NCBI GenBank assembly: GCA_964030785.1
Contig: CAXIQD010000330.1
Coordinates: 1 to 64,000 of the forward strand
Length of the DNA: 64,000 nucleotides
Direction of reading: 5' to 3'
DNA from: Siderastrea siderea
Lineage: Eukaryota > Cnidaria > Anthozoa > Scleractinia > Rhizangiidae
Below, in pieces: positions 10,456 to 22,528 of this stretch. The notes under the pieces are model-generated. The model was not told the DNA's origin, searched no databases, and saw only the letters and a list, made by a program, of their open reading frames with translations. Positions within the stretch are counted from its first letter, which is position 1. Each line of letters opens with the position of its first letter. Both the position numbers and the translations under genes were made by a program.

Positions 10456-13400
10456 TTGAAAATGTCTGAGGTGGAGACAACAGTAGAGAATAACGAGGGA
10501 ACAGTGAATGTGGTGGATGGCGGCGAAAGCAGAGTTCAACCGACACCAAATCCGATGGAGCTCATCATGAGCGAGTTGAGCGAACTTAGGAAGGAGAACA
10601 GAAAGCTGAACAAGCGCTTAGATGACGCTTTTCGCGCCAAGAAGAGGTTATTCAAAGGGAGAGAACGTAGCTCAATCGATCCAAGTTGTTCGGTGAGTCT
10701 CAGTTAATATATAAAGCGTTTTGTTCATTTATTTATAACATAATTAGCCGGTATAACACTCGCGCCATTTTATCAAGGCCCGTTGGCCCTGCATCTGACC
10801 GCATTCAATACCTGAGTTCGTGTTACACGAGTTCAGCAATTAGGGCTTATTTAACAATTTGTCCCAGTGAATAGTGTTAGAAAGAAAAGTGGTTTTCTGA
10901 GTCACGTATTTTCCTCTTTTAACTGAACATTTACATATCTGTTTGCAAACTCGTTGTCTTGTACGAGCGACAATTGAGACAGCTTGGTAGATAAATTCAA
11001 ACTAGCGGACTGTTGTCTAGGTTCCATGATTGGTACACTGTATTCAGATGTAATTTTTCCAATAATCCAATAATAAGCCTTGTTGATACAAGAACTTTTC
11101 GGAATTTTAAGCTCCGCTTTGTGTTAGATTTGCACCATTATCCCCATGTGAATGAGCTTTTGTATACACAGTCACCGCAGTGGAAAGACAAAACAAAATG
11201 AAAATTGGCGCGAAAAAATCCACGTGGGTGGTGTGTGCCAGGGGTCGATGATTCCTGAGATTACCCGGCAGGCAAAGTAATACCGACTTTATCACGTGTG
11301 TAACTTATTTTAAAAATATCACTAATAACGTAGAACAAACCATACTTTTTTTTAATAGGATGCGGTTAGGAAAACGTATAAAGAAATTATAAAGAGCAAT
11401 GACGACTTTACTGGCTTTCAGACCAATGTCAGGTGAGCCAATGTAAACGTGTGACTAGTAAATAAAGTAGACTTTTTTCACCAAAAAATCCTAGGATTTT
11501 CAAAGTTATCACTATTAATCTGAAATAAAACGAGCTGCTTTTTATTTACTATAAAGGTATTACGAAAAAAATAGATATGATGCCCATCACATAGCCTGCA
11601 GAGCAGACGTTTTTTACGAAATGAACGCTTGTTTAACGATCGCTTAGGCTGCCATTTTGAAAGCAAGTAGAAAATAGACTAGAGGAGGAGGGGAGGGGAA
11701 GAAGAAGGGAAAAACCTCCCCTCCCCCTCCCCCTCCTCCATTTTAAACCCATCGTCCCCTCGCTTGAAATAATTTTTTGCCTCGCCCCAACCCTCTGTCA
11801 GTTTCATTATCCAAGATGGCGGCATATCGGATTATTCATCGCTCGCCCAGGATATTCATCCCTCGCCCAGCAAAATACGCCTGCTCTGCATGCTACCCAT
11901 CACAGAAAATAATCATTAAATAAAAAAAGCCACCTGGTTATCGTTTAAACTATGGCTATCACTACAAATTTCGAAAGACAGTTGCCATTAATAATTTTTT
12001 AATTGGCTGGACAGCTGGGAGGCCGTTTGATTTTCACTTACTGTAAAAGTCTATAGTTAAGCGACGACGACACGCGCATTTTCGCTTAACATTTGGTGCT
12101 GTACTTCGTCTCCGAACATTTTCCTAACAGAAAACAATCATATTTTGAAAGCAGTTTATCTTTTCTTCGTCAAGAAACCGAAAGACATCCATTGATATCA
12201 AGTAGCGGGCCGTCCATCTTCGCGTGGGCAGTCTGAAGGCGGTTTTTCCATCTCCGAGTGGGAAAATAGCGCGTGCTATCAATTGACTGTACTTCGCCAG
12301 CTTTTATTTTTCAAAGAATGCTATTTCGCGCTAACTCCAAAACAGTGCCGAATACGAATACCGCAATTTTCTTAAGAGCAAATCTTTGGTTTTCTTTTTC
12401 TTTTTTTTTTTTTAACTGAAGGACATCCATTGATATCAAGTAGCGGGCCGTCCATCCTCGCGTGGGCAGTCCGAAGGCGGTTTTTCCATCTCCGAGTGGG
12501 AAAATAGCGCTTGCTATCAATTGACTGTACTTCAGCAGCTTTTATTTTTCAAAGAATGCTATTTCGCTTTAACTCCATAACAGTGCCGAATACGAATACC
12601 GCGATTTTCTTAAGAGCAAATCTTTCGGTTTTCTTTTTTTTTTTTTATTGAAGGACATCCATTGATATCAAGTAGCAGGCTGTCCATCTTCGCGTGGGCA
12701 GTCTGAAGGCGGTTTTTCCATCTCCGAGTGGGAAAATAGCGCTTGTTATCAATGACTGTACTTCGCCAGCTTTTATTTTTCAAAGAATGCTATTTCGCTC
12801 TAACTCCATAACAGTGCCGAATACGAATACCGCGATTTTCTTAAGAGCAAATCTTTCGGGTTTTTTTTTTTTCCTTTTTTTTTTAACTGAAGGACATCCA
12901 AGGATATCAAGTAGCGGGCCGTCCATCCTCGCGTGGGCAGTCCGAAGGCGGTTTTTCCATCTCCAAAGGGGGAAAATAGCGCTTGCTATCAATTGACTGT
13001 ACTTCAGCAGCTTTTATTTTTCACAGAATGCTATTTCGCTCTAACTCCATAACAGTGCCGAATACGAATACCGCGATTTTCTTAAGAGCAAATCTTTCGG
13101 GTTTTTTTTTTCTTTTTTTTTTTTTTCACTGAAGGACATCCATTGATATCAAGTAGCGGGCCGTCCATCCTCGCGTGGGCAGTCCGAAGGCGGTTTTTCC
13201 ATCTCCAAGTGGGAAAATAGCGCTTGCTATCAATTGACTGTACTTCAGCAGCTTTTATTTTGCTATTTCGCTCTAACTCCATAACAGTGCCGAATACGAA
13301 TACCGCGATTTTCTTAAGAGCAAACCTTTCGGAGTTTTTCGCTTGCTATCAATTGACTGTACTTCACCAGCTTCATTTTTCACGGAATAGTATTTTTCTC

Positions 13401-16177
13401 TAACACTATAATCAGTACCGAGGGCCTGAATATCATTTTGTCACCCTAGTCTTGGGGCCGCTAATGGTAATTGACAGTTTCAAGTCCTCGAAACTTTGGC
13501 TGTCCCGCGATAAGTAATATTAACTGATATTTTTATTTTCCCTTTTCGAGTTATGGCGAAAACAAGGAAATTGAAAAAACATTGGTGAAAGAGATCCGCG
13601 GAAATTTTGGAAAAGGCAAATGGCCCAAAGCTGAGATCAAAGGTACGTTTAGTTCTTTTCTGTAAGCGTTCTTATAAAGGTCAAATGTCCATAGTAGAGG
13701 GTTGTGCGTATCCAAGGTCAGTAGTATGGCTTCTCTCCACAAAAAAATACAAACGTTAGCGTCCATAATATGGAGGTCACATTTTATGAGACTTAGCATC
13801 CGTTGTCCTTTTTACATTTACGAGGGTCCGTATGATAAAAAGTGTAATTAAATGGAACACAATTATAAGATAATGTATGGTTACTTTGCTGGAACTAAGT
13901 GGCCGTTTACACGAGATAGGGTGCCCCTAAATAGTAGGGTTACCCTAGGTAGTAGAGTTTCCCTTATCCTTTGTATTACGCAGCTCGTTTTTCATGCGAG
14001 GGAGGGTGCCCTAAGGGGGGAGGGTTTCCTTACCTTGAAAGTAGGGAAACCCTACATGGTAGGGACATATGTCCTTGTAAAAATAAAAAGTAGGGCTAGC
14101 CCTAGCGGGTAAGGCTATATTTCGTTGTTCTCAGATGGCCACGCGCAAAAGGCGCCAAATTCGAGCATGGCTTTGAACTCTCCAAGCTCGAGCGACAAAC
14201 CTGGAGAATATTCTCGGAGATTTCAACTTGAAATAATGACTAAAAGTCAACCTAAAGGTTCAGAAACGAAGAGGGATGCAATGGAGGAAGATCTGATCAA
14301 AGAAAGCGCTTTCGAGGTCGAATAAACCGGTCAATACGCCCAGAGAGCAAGCGCGAAATTATTTACAAACGTCAACAAACGAAAAGCACCGGCAAGCCAA
14401 AGTAAAAGCAACAAGACAGCGAAGAAATTTTCTTGGTCAACGGAGGAAAAAAACAACTTAACTTAACTTACAACTTAAGTTCACACAGTGCTGCTCACTA
14501 GTTTAGCTTTAAAAATGTTTTTTTTTATTGTTTTGAAAAATTGTTTTTAAAATATTGATCTTTAGTTACCCCCCCCCCCCCTGAGATAGAGGCAATTCAG
14601 CTTATGTAAAATGACGCTATCTCTTGACCCTGCTAGGGAGGGTGCCCCTACTATGTTCGAACTTTGCATGTAGAACGATGGTATCTTCATCTCTAGTAGG
14701 CAGGGTACCCCTATCCCCTAGGGGCACCCTCTTTCCATGTAAACGGGCCCTAAGAGACTATGAAGAGTCTATACAGAAGAGAACTATGCTCACAAGGAGT
14801 AGTTCCATGCAGCATGTTAGTTTTGTCTTTCATTTTTTTGGCCGCACGACAAAGCCTTTCTTCTTGCGTTTTTCTCTTTCTCACGAGTTATAAAAATTCT
14901 TTCAATGTCTAGCTGCAGTTGCTCAGTACTGGAGAAGTACAAGGGATGAAAGTGTTAGGAGGCGAAACGGCACTTTTGAACAACATCGGATTGCTGCAAG
15001 GAGGCGCTTGAGAGTTAAAAGGGTAATTAATTTTATGTTTGGTTACTGCCCAATGTACTCTTCCCACTAATGCAGCTTTTCATTTTAGAAGCTGTGCTGT
15101 TTTTACTCAAACGAAGGCGCTTATTACAAAAACTTGCTATGTTGGAAGAGTAGTTACGTTTATTCAAGAGACGCGTTTTATAAGGACGGGGCGTTTACTT
15201 TTTGGGGATGTTAAGGCTGTGAAAATGTCAATTCCGAATATCAACAGTCGATGTGTGCAGAACGCAGAAAAGAAGTATTAAATAAAAAAAAACATGAAAA
15301 AATATTTAAATTACTCTATACTACTGCACGATTTCGGTGAATTCGCCTTAAATTAAAATTAAAACAAACAAACAAAACAATATAGTGCACCCCATCGTTC
15401 ATCGTTTATTAGATTGAACCAAGGAAACGACCCTATTGAGTAAACACCAGGGCGTATATTCTTTTAGGAGACATTTGCAGGTGTGTTTATTCTAGCCCGA
15501 GACGTTTATTTGAGACAAGGCCTTTAAACGAGTAAATACCGTAGGTCCCCAAGCAACAAAACACAAAGTAACTGTAGGGCAGTATTTTATGAACCTTATT
15601 TAAAGAGAGTTTCGCCCTTCCAGAATCGCAACATTTTAAAGCTCTCGCTAATAAATCCTGTAACTAGGCCACTTTGCGACCAGTAGGCTGCCTATTAGAG
15701 TTACTAAACGAAGGCAAAAAGCAAACCCAGCCATGACCACTTCATTATTACTTTATTTTAAGAATAAGTTGCATTACCGTGTTAAATAATATTCACTGGT
15801 TATTGTTGTTTTTGTCTTAGAAACTGATTTACCGGCAAGAAATGGTTGTAAAAGCCGAGTTGTCTCATGAAGACAAGGAGAAGATCCATGCGTTGCTTAG
15901 GCTAGACAATGCCTTAGACTTCATGTCTTCAGAGGAAAGTGAAGAGGAGTCTGGTGAAAGTAATGGTCCACCACCAAGACACATCAAGCCTCTAAAATGG
16001 GAGAGGACAAAGCTAAAGAGAATAAAAGTGGTGCTGGATTCGACATATCAAGCAAGAATGAGTAAACGACAGAAACGAACAGCGGCCAAAATTACAAGAA
16101 ATACAGACCGCAATTTCTCTACCCGGGAAATCCCGCATAATTGTCCCCCTTGGGCGGGACGTATAGCCACTGAATGA
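10456..16177 (+). CDS. Five-exon coiled-coil protein of the CACTA element
   Basis: Exons that join in frame at GT-AG sites: 10456-10692, 11359-11432, 13551-13642, 14919-15022 and 15821-16177, giving about 287 residues. Every donor (GTGAGT, GTGAGC, GTACGT, GTAATT) and acceptor is canonical and the phases match. A second ATG two codons in (10462) may be the real start. The N-terminal third has an acidic lead and a leucine-heptad coiled coil (SELSELRKENRKLNKRL). The middle is basic with short W-containing motifs (GKWPKAEI, QYWRSTRDES). The last exon has an acidic patch (SSEESEEESGES), a basic helix (KWERTKLKRIK) and a NCPPWAGR tail. I do not recognise the family. By analogy with plant CACTA elements, which encode a second protein binding subterminal repeats, this could be the DNA-binding partner; that is inference. 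Introns 2 and 3 host a tandem array and a MITE. Confidence 0.72.
11685..11745. repeat. Purine run followed by mirrored pyrimidine run
   Basis: A G/A-rich stretch (GGAGGAGGGGAGGGGAAG) is followed by CCTCCCCTCCCCCTCC, forming an imperfect hairpin in intron 2 of the coiled-coil gene. Confidence 0.6.
12178..13415 (+). repeat. Tandem array, five units of about 232-242 bp plus a partial sixth
   Basis: Units begin at the GACATCC word at 12184, 12422, 12654, 12893 and 13135. Each contains GATATCAAGTAGC, GGCGGTTTTTCCATCTCC, a GAATACGAATACCGC segment and a variable poly-T tract just before the next unit. The fifth unit has a small deletion, and a degenerate sixth ends near 13415. The array lies in intron 2 of the coiled-coil gene. 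Short frames across it are period artefacts. Confidence 0.9.
13901..14750. mobile_element. MITE-like element with GGCCGTTTACA ends
   Basis: The left end GGCCGTTTACACGAGATAGG matches the reverse complement of the right end (14719-14750), which begins GGCCCGTTTACATG; both continue into GGGTGCCCCT. Interior copies of TAGGG/CCCTA in both orientations lie near each end. CTAAG precedes the left end and follows the right end, a possible 5-bp target duplication. It lies in intron 3 of the coiled-coil gene. A 66-codon plus-strand frame at 14125-14325 and a C-run near 14571-14581 are inside; neither is convincing coding sequence. Confidence 0.68.
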
Positions 16178-17034
16178 CATTCTCGGCTCCTGTCGATTCC
16201 TAATATTGAACAACTTTTACCTACCCCCAAAAGGAAATTAGTATCGCTTGGTGGCATTCAATGGTCTCACTGTAATTCTGCTAACACCAACTGACTTAAA
16301 TTAGAGCTACCCGTCCAAGATTCAAAAATTTAATTAGTAATAATTGAAACTAGTTTTTTTTTCTTATGGTGTGATCACGGGGTGACCCATCAATGACTGT
16401 TGCCTCGATCGTCATTGATTACTTTTTTGCAACATCAAATCGTCAGTCAAATCGTCCCCATTGTTTTCAATTTGTCGTAAATTTCTCTCTCTGTCATCAG
16501 AAATAAGTTCAGGACAACCTTGTTACTTTTGCGATCTCTGTCTGTTTAATTATTACCTTGATTGGGATTAAAAGCACAGAGTTTTGGAGGATAACGTTGT
16601 CAGGAACAATTTCTATTATTAAGTATTACAATTTCTATAATTAAGTATTTAGCATCATTGTTATATGTTTCATATTATGTAAATTAGTATTTTATTGCTC
16701 ATTTTTCCTTGTTACCATACTTTTTTGTAAATTAGTCTTTTTCCGTGTACGGCACATTTCATCATATTCACATGCTAATTTGCGCCTTATAAGTAATTAT
16801 TATTATTATTATTGTTGTTATTAATGTTGACGAAACAATGAATAAATCATTAAACAACAGAAAAGGTATTCTTGTAGTCTCAGTCCATCTCATTTGCAGA
16901 TGACCACCATTTACGCAAACATAGCCAAAAAAAATCTCGAAGCGCCATTTTAGTTGCCACTTTAATTTGTTACAATAACACCCTTAAAATAAGATGCATA
17001 TGCCTGCTTTTGTAGGCGTTCGTACCCTCAATAA
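16178..17034. other. 3' flank of the coiled-coil gene
   Basis: AT-rich with a short (ATT)n run near 16797-16813 and AATAAA-type words (16850 area). No gene seen. Confidence 0.4.
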
Positions 17035-17490
17035 TTAAGTTAAGGTTTCTTGGGAATTCAACGGTTTCTTGTACATCTGAAATAATTCCAAGTTACAGAA
17101 GCATGACGGCAACCTATATTTCCCCACGAAAAGTAGCTTAAACACCCTCGGAAACTTAACGGGTACTGAGTATTTCAGAAAAATATCCGCGTTAAAGAAA
17201 CACAACTGGAACACGCGATTCCGCAAGAATCTAGTTTCCGCAACTCGGGAATTTGGCGGATTCTTATTTTACGACCTATTTCCGAACTACAGAAACACGA
17301 CGGCTTCTCGTGTTTCCGCAATAAAAACGGCCTTACGGAAACGTGAGTTTAAGTGGTGCGTTTCCGCGACTCCGCAGCGACGGAAACATAACGTAAAGTT
17401 GTGTTCCCCGTAACGGATAGTCACAATTCCGCTTGCGGAAATTCAGGTATCCGTTAAGTAACCGCAGTAAAACCGGTAGCGGATACGCCT
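17035..17490. repeat. Right subterminal TTCCG/CGGAA motif array
   Basis: Dense TTTCCG/CGGAAA words in both orientations, mirroring the left subterminal array. They start within a minus-strand frame that is not coding. Confidence 0.72.
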
Positions 17491-17504
17491 TATTTCACCC
17501 TGTG
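17491..17504 (-). repeat. Right terminal inverted repeat of the CACTA element
   Basis: Exact reverse complement of 49-62, followed by the ATT target duplication at 17505-17507. Confidence 0.92.
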
Positions 17505-17507
17505 ATT

Positions 17508-20500
17508 ATAGACGTGGAAATAATTTTTTGCAGCGGAACAAGCGATAGGAGTCTTTGGTAGAGGAAGCAGCTCTTAAGCGATGCGAAACTTGGGAGAGAG
17601 GGAAAGGGGGGTCTCAAGTTTCGAAGTCCCTGAGAGCTTCAACGGGACGTTCGTTTTACTTCTACCCTTTTTTAAAGACTTAAAACATTTGTCTTTTCGC
17701 AAAGATTTATATACATACTCCTAGCATTTGCAGAGAATTTTAATAAAACGCCACGGGTTTGTGAGAACGAGTCCCCTTCTAGGACAAACACCATTGCATT
17801 GCACATTTCCATGCTAAATAAAGAATATTGTTTACGTAATAAATTCTATCGTAACTCTCCACGCTCCTTACACCCATCGAGGATGCTGCAGCTTTCAGTT
17901 TGCTTTCGGCGGAAGGATTCGTATAGGTTATATATCAATCTTGAAATATTCTCGTTATTTTCGCAGCAAAGACAGATTTTATATCCCTTACGAAGTTTCG
18001 CGAGATCCGTCGATTTTTCTCGGTTTTTTCTTTTTCTTTTTCTGTTTTCCTTTTACTTTCTTGAGATCCACTCTTTCAAAATCTTTCAGGATTTAATTTT
18101 TTTTGTTGTTGTTGTCAGCAGTGCCACTACTTTTAGCAACGTTTCGTTTGCGGCAAATTTTAAAACATATCGCTATTAAACTTCGGAGATTCGCTACTTT
18201 GGCCGTGACGTTTCTTTCGCAATATTTCGTTAGATTTATCGTAAAAACCAATAACCGGGTTCCGGCAATAGGCTGCTCAAGCGAAAATACGTTATAAGTA
18301 ATTGTCTGAAAAAAAAACTATAGTTTTTTTTTTTTAAATCGAAAAGCCCTGGTTCACCAGTCAATTCCTGCACGACACCATCAACAGAAAGTGGAGCAGC
18401 AGCTCTTCAAATTAAATTATTGCGTGTTAACTAGGAATTGGTCCATAATTGCTGGCCATTGATTCCTTTAATATTATCTTAGCGGCATAAGGACGTGGAT
18501 GGCATTTTCGTAAACCGCAAAAGTCAGAGCACAGCCTGGAGTTACTATGAAAAAATAAATAAATAAATAATAAATTGCACGCACTATGGTAAGACCGATT
18601 TGCCACGTAAGTAATTTATCAAGTAAGTTTACAGATGTCATTACACAAGCTAGCCCAGCTGTGAAGCAAAGACCGGTACAAAAACAAAAAAAGAACAAAA
18701 CAAGCCATGGGTACTGACCCTTCGCGGTAACGGCAGTTTGCTATGGTAGTTTTATCGGGGTACCTTCACCGTAAAGTTTCTTTTACCTTGGTAATGACAG
18801 GTGAATTCCAAGGTGTCAGACCCAAGTTTCTTTCCTGCGGTTAGGTAAGAAAGACGCTAGCACATTTTGCCATACAGTCCCTCTTGATTGGTTATTTTAC
18901 CGCGAGAAAAAACACCGACATATAATTCCGTCACTAGAGCGATTAGATAGCAAGCGGCAGTGCGCATGAGTAGATCAGGAAAATGAAGGAAAATTTCATG
19001 TTACCTGAAGACATTAGGAACCATTCCCTTGTAAAATCCTTTTACGCCTTCGTATCTACAATTCGATAAGGAATTGTGATGTGATGCGATGTGATGTGAT
19101 GTGATGTGATGTGATATGAAGTCACTTTATTTTACTTCATTATTTTTATACGAGTTTGACGATTCGTGTAATACCTTATGGTTTCGATGAATTTATGATA
19201 ATTGGAAGATCATAGAACACCGACTTAAAGATTGCAGATTATCTTCGACTTCAAGAGGCGCATTAGATTCTAGAATTTCATTTTGTTCTAGAAAACACAG
19301 TGCACGTTACTCTCTCACCTGAAGGTCTTACGGATAATGTCCAGCGCCCCGTGATATTCAGCCATCGTATGCTGATTCTATGTGAATAAAAATAAGCATT
19401 GATTAGCGTGAACTAAAGGTTTATCTTAAGGGAGGGAGTTTAGAAGAACTGGAAAGTTTCTGTGAGAGCTTAAACATATTAGGGCCAATTTAGACGGTGG
19501 AAACTTTGTATGTTTTATGCACCATGCTACAGAATAGCTTACGGCTCATCTAGTTGTTCTGTGTAAATAAAAGCTACAACCTGCTCACGATTGTCGCACA
19601 TAATAATAATTAAAAACAATATTATAATTATAATAAGAACCTTCCCAGAATGCTTTGCACCAGAAAAATTTCAATGCTAAATAACTTAGTTAATTTGTGG
19701 TCGAAGAGAATGCTGTACTATGTGTTATTTACAACTTCGTCAAAGTTATGCCTCATATTAACGTTAAGGTGATGACGTTATCATTCACGTGACTATGGCA
19801 AAAAATTTGTTTTAGCTCACTGCAAGAAGAGGCCTCCATCAATTCAAAAGCAGATGACGTGCCCTGCTAGTCATTGGAATTCGCAATATGGAAATTGCCA
19901 GTTGACATCTGGCATTTGAAAGTTAAGGTGGCTCTGTACAAGAGCATTTCCCAGGGGACTGGTAAGGAGTCAGTAGCTATGGTAGTTTAAGGCGGAGAGA
20001 AACAAAGCTTGGCTGGTTAATAGAACTTGGCATGAAAGTAACGACCATGATATGCTCACTGTTGTGACGTCATTGGTCACGTGACCAGAGCGCACAGAAA
20101 ATTCAAATCACTTAAAACTGCTTTAAGCTCAATAAATTCGTAATTTCTCACAATAATATTGCAGAAAAAATTGCAAGTTATTCAAAAACGTCCATTATTA
20201 TTTTTCGTTTTGAAAAAAGCACGATGAAAAATGAACCTTAAACTTTTGATAATCCCCTGTTTTGTGAGGTTTTCATACAAATGTAAAAACGAATCAGCAT
20301 ATTTGGTTTCAAACTATGCTCTTTCTAACTACGTTAACAGTTTTTTTTTTAAATTCGTTTTCATATAGCTTAGGGATGTGAACTTGCAGGCACGCGGAGT
20401 ACTGGGCACCAATGTCACGGATTGCTCAGGAAGACTGGTGCACTTTTTAGGCGCGGCCGCATAGCTAGCGACAAAAGCTGAACAATGGGGTGAAAAGTTG

Positions 20501-21433
20501 TTTTTACTTTCTACATGGTCCATTTCTGCGAAAGAATTGTTAATGGTTTCTCGGAAAGAGGACAGCACTTCATTTTTCGCTGCATTGCTCATGTCAGGTA
20601 CGTGTAATTATAGCTTTTTATTGTCTTCGGTAAACAGCTTATTATTTTAGCAGGGCTTTACCGATCGATCATTATAGTTTAATGTTTCATATTTATCGTT
20701 AGTCCAGTGCTTAAATAATTTGCCATTTTCGTTCCGGTAGCAAAAAGCCGAAAGATAGACACTTAGGTTGGTAACTAAAGTTTATTAAGTTTCGTAAGTC
20801 TTAAAATAAACGTTGTATGAAGTGATGTAGTTTTTGTACACTCGTCTGTGAATCGTATGTTATTTGTTGGCCAAGTAAAGTGTAGCATCGCATCCTTTAT
20901 GTTTTTAGTAACTTTAATTACAGCGTTGCTGTTAAAATTAATGTTTCAAACAGCTATTGCTTAAAGCAAGAAGGTCAGGCTATTCTCCTAATGTTGATAC
21001 TGGCAGATAAGCTTAAATTCTTTTGTGTAACATCATTTAAGCTTACGTGTTGTAAACATCTCATAACAACATAACATACACTGTAACACATAACATACTT
21101 TATTTTATCTCCAACTCCATTTGTTTATTAGCTGGGCTTTTCTTCACTGCTTGCAAATTATTTATATACATCTAATGACTCACGAATGTTTCTTAGATCA
21201 AGTAAGGTTCAAAGCTATAGTTGGCATGATCTGATGACAAACAACAAATTTAACTTTTGAATTAGGTACACGTAAAACTTTTATTAAAAGTTATGTGTTG
21301 ATCACTTTTGGGAAAATATGCTTAAGATAATCGAGTTCAAAGCAGGTGGATGTAATTTTTTTGTACATCTCATTCTCTACTTTTACTGATTAAGTTATTC
21401 CATAATTTGCAGGGTAAAAATTAACTTCAGTGC
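17508..21433. other. Gene-poor stretch flanking the CACTA element
   Basis: No convincing gene in 3.9 kb. It holds an (AAAT)n run near 18551-18570 and a TGTGA microsatellite. An 87-codon minus-strand frame (20329-20592, MSNAAKNEVLSSF...) starts at a good ATG but has no recognisable domain; an isolated first exon cannot be excluded. Sequences resembling TGACGTCA and CACGTGAC occur at 19770-19795 and 20065-20085. Confidence 0.4.
19072..19120 (+). repeat. (GTGAT)n microsatellite
   Basis: About nine TGTGA units with one substitution (GCGAT). Confidence 0.85.
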
Positions 21434-21437
21434 TTAA

Positions 21438-22524
21438 CTCATTAACGGCCGCGTGTTTTTTGATCGCTTCGCTAAATTAGCAGTTGATAATAAACAACCC
21501 CATGTGCAGTACGAAACGACAATTTATAGGCTCGAAAACACAACACTCACTTGATCTAGAATAGTTAGAATTTCTAACTTTCAAATAAAATACACCAGTT
21601 GTCAATTAAGAATTAGCCAAAAATACAATCTTGAAGTCAAAATTTTGAAAATTTACGCAAGAGATTCACATGTTGTCTCGCGCGTGAAATCAAACCACAA
21701 CAGAGGATTTGTGTCTGTTTAGGTCAGATTACTATTTTTCGAAATTTCATGAACGAAGATTCGCAGAAGAGGAGACAGTAAGCTTTTCTAAATAACACAT
21801 TTATTAATACACGCCTTTATTCGTTTCTGAAAACCAAACGCGTTCAATTCTTTCTTCGAGGGAAGCTACGCGCAAACGATTTCGCTCGACGTGCAAGTTA
21901 TTTTGAAGAGCATTTACTGATGCGAATTGTGCACGTTTTTCAAAACTTTTACGAAAACTTTAAGAAATACAAAGAATCCTTCAATTAAGAAGTTATTTCG
22001 GTAAAAATTTACACCCAAATGTGTAATTTACTCTACCGTAGACTCGTAGAAGTGCTTGAGCATTTCCCAGAAAGTCCGCAGTTCGAAAAATCTCTTGCGA
22101 TGGAAGATTGTCCTTCGCTTTGACAAAACGGCTGTTCGTCCTCGAAAGATGTTTTCTTCGCTCTGAAAGCTCTAAATTCCATTGCTTAACTTGTCGAGTG
22201 TTCCTTAGAGCTTCTTCTTTCGATTTTTAAGTTTCAAAAGGTAATCCTTCCTTCCGAGAGTGAGATATTGCCATCTTGAAAATTCACGCGTGAAGAGCAC
22301 GGCAGCCATTTTGAGTGAAATGTGATCTTCTTGGAGAGTGACAAGAAGTCTTCCCTTCTAGGACCCCCTCAAGCCTTCAAATATATGCGCAGTTGGTGGA
22401 TTCTGATTGGTTGAACATTCCCAAAGACAACTAGGACAAAAGGGGACCAAAAAAGCCTTTCTAGGGGAGGCTGGGGCCAAAAGCGAACACGCGCAAAATC
22501 AAGGCCGGCACGGCCGTTAATGAG
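21438..22524. mobile_element. TTAA-flanked non-autonomous DNA element, 1,087 bp
   Basis: The ends are exact inverted copies of CTCATTAACGGCCG (21438-21451 and 22511-22524), and TTAA lies directly outside both (21434-21437 and 22525-22528). The TTAA duplication is typical of piggyBac (also Kolobok). There is no open frame of useful length, so it is non-autonomous. Beyond the terminal 14 bp the inverted match decays to GTG-rich similarity. Confidence 0.82.
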
Positions 22525-22528
22525 TTAA

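Larger units (their letters stand above)
49..17504. mobile_element. Complete EnSpm/CACTA DNA transposon with three genes, 17,456 bp
   Basis: Both ends carry the same 14-bp inverted repeat CACAGGGTGAAATA (49-62 and, reversed, 17491-17504). Each end is directly flanked by ATT (46-48 and 17505-17507), a 3-bp target duplication. Ends beginning CAC plus a 3-bp duplication are hallmarks of EnSpm/CACTA, and the enclosed Tnp2/DUF4218 transposase agrees. Short inverted motifs crowd both subterminal regions, as in plant CACTA elements where an accessory protein binds them. Genes inside: transposase (minus, 722-6897, broken by a later insertion), protein kinase (minus, 7546-8661) and a five-exon coiled-coil gene (plus, 10456-16177). 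Nested insertions and an intronic tandem array add to the length. The intact termini and target duplication are seen directly; the superfamily follows from those plus the transposase. Confidence 0.92.

Noticed and set aside
722..17504. Giant virus or Polinton-like element
   Set aside because: Size and gene number prompted the idea, but the ends, 3-bp duplication and Tnp2 transposase fit CACTA, and there is no polymerase, capsid or packaging gene.
20329..20592. 87-codon minus-strand gene
   Set aside because: Has a plausible start, but no domain and no supporting neighbouring exon.
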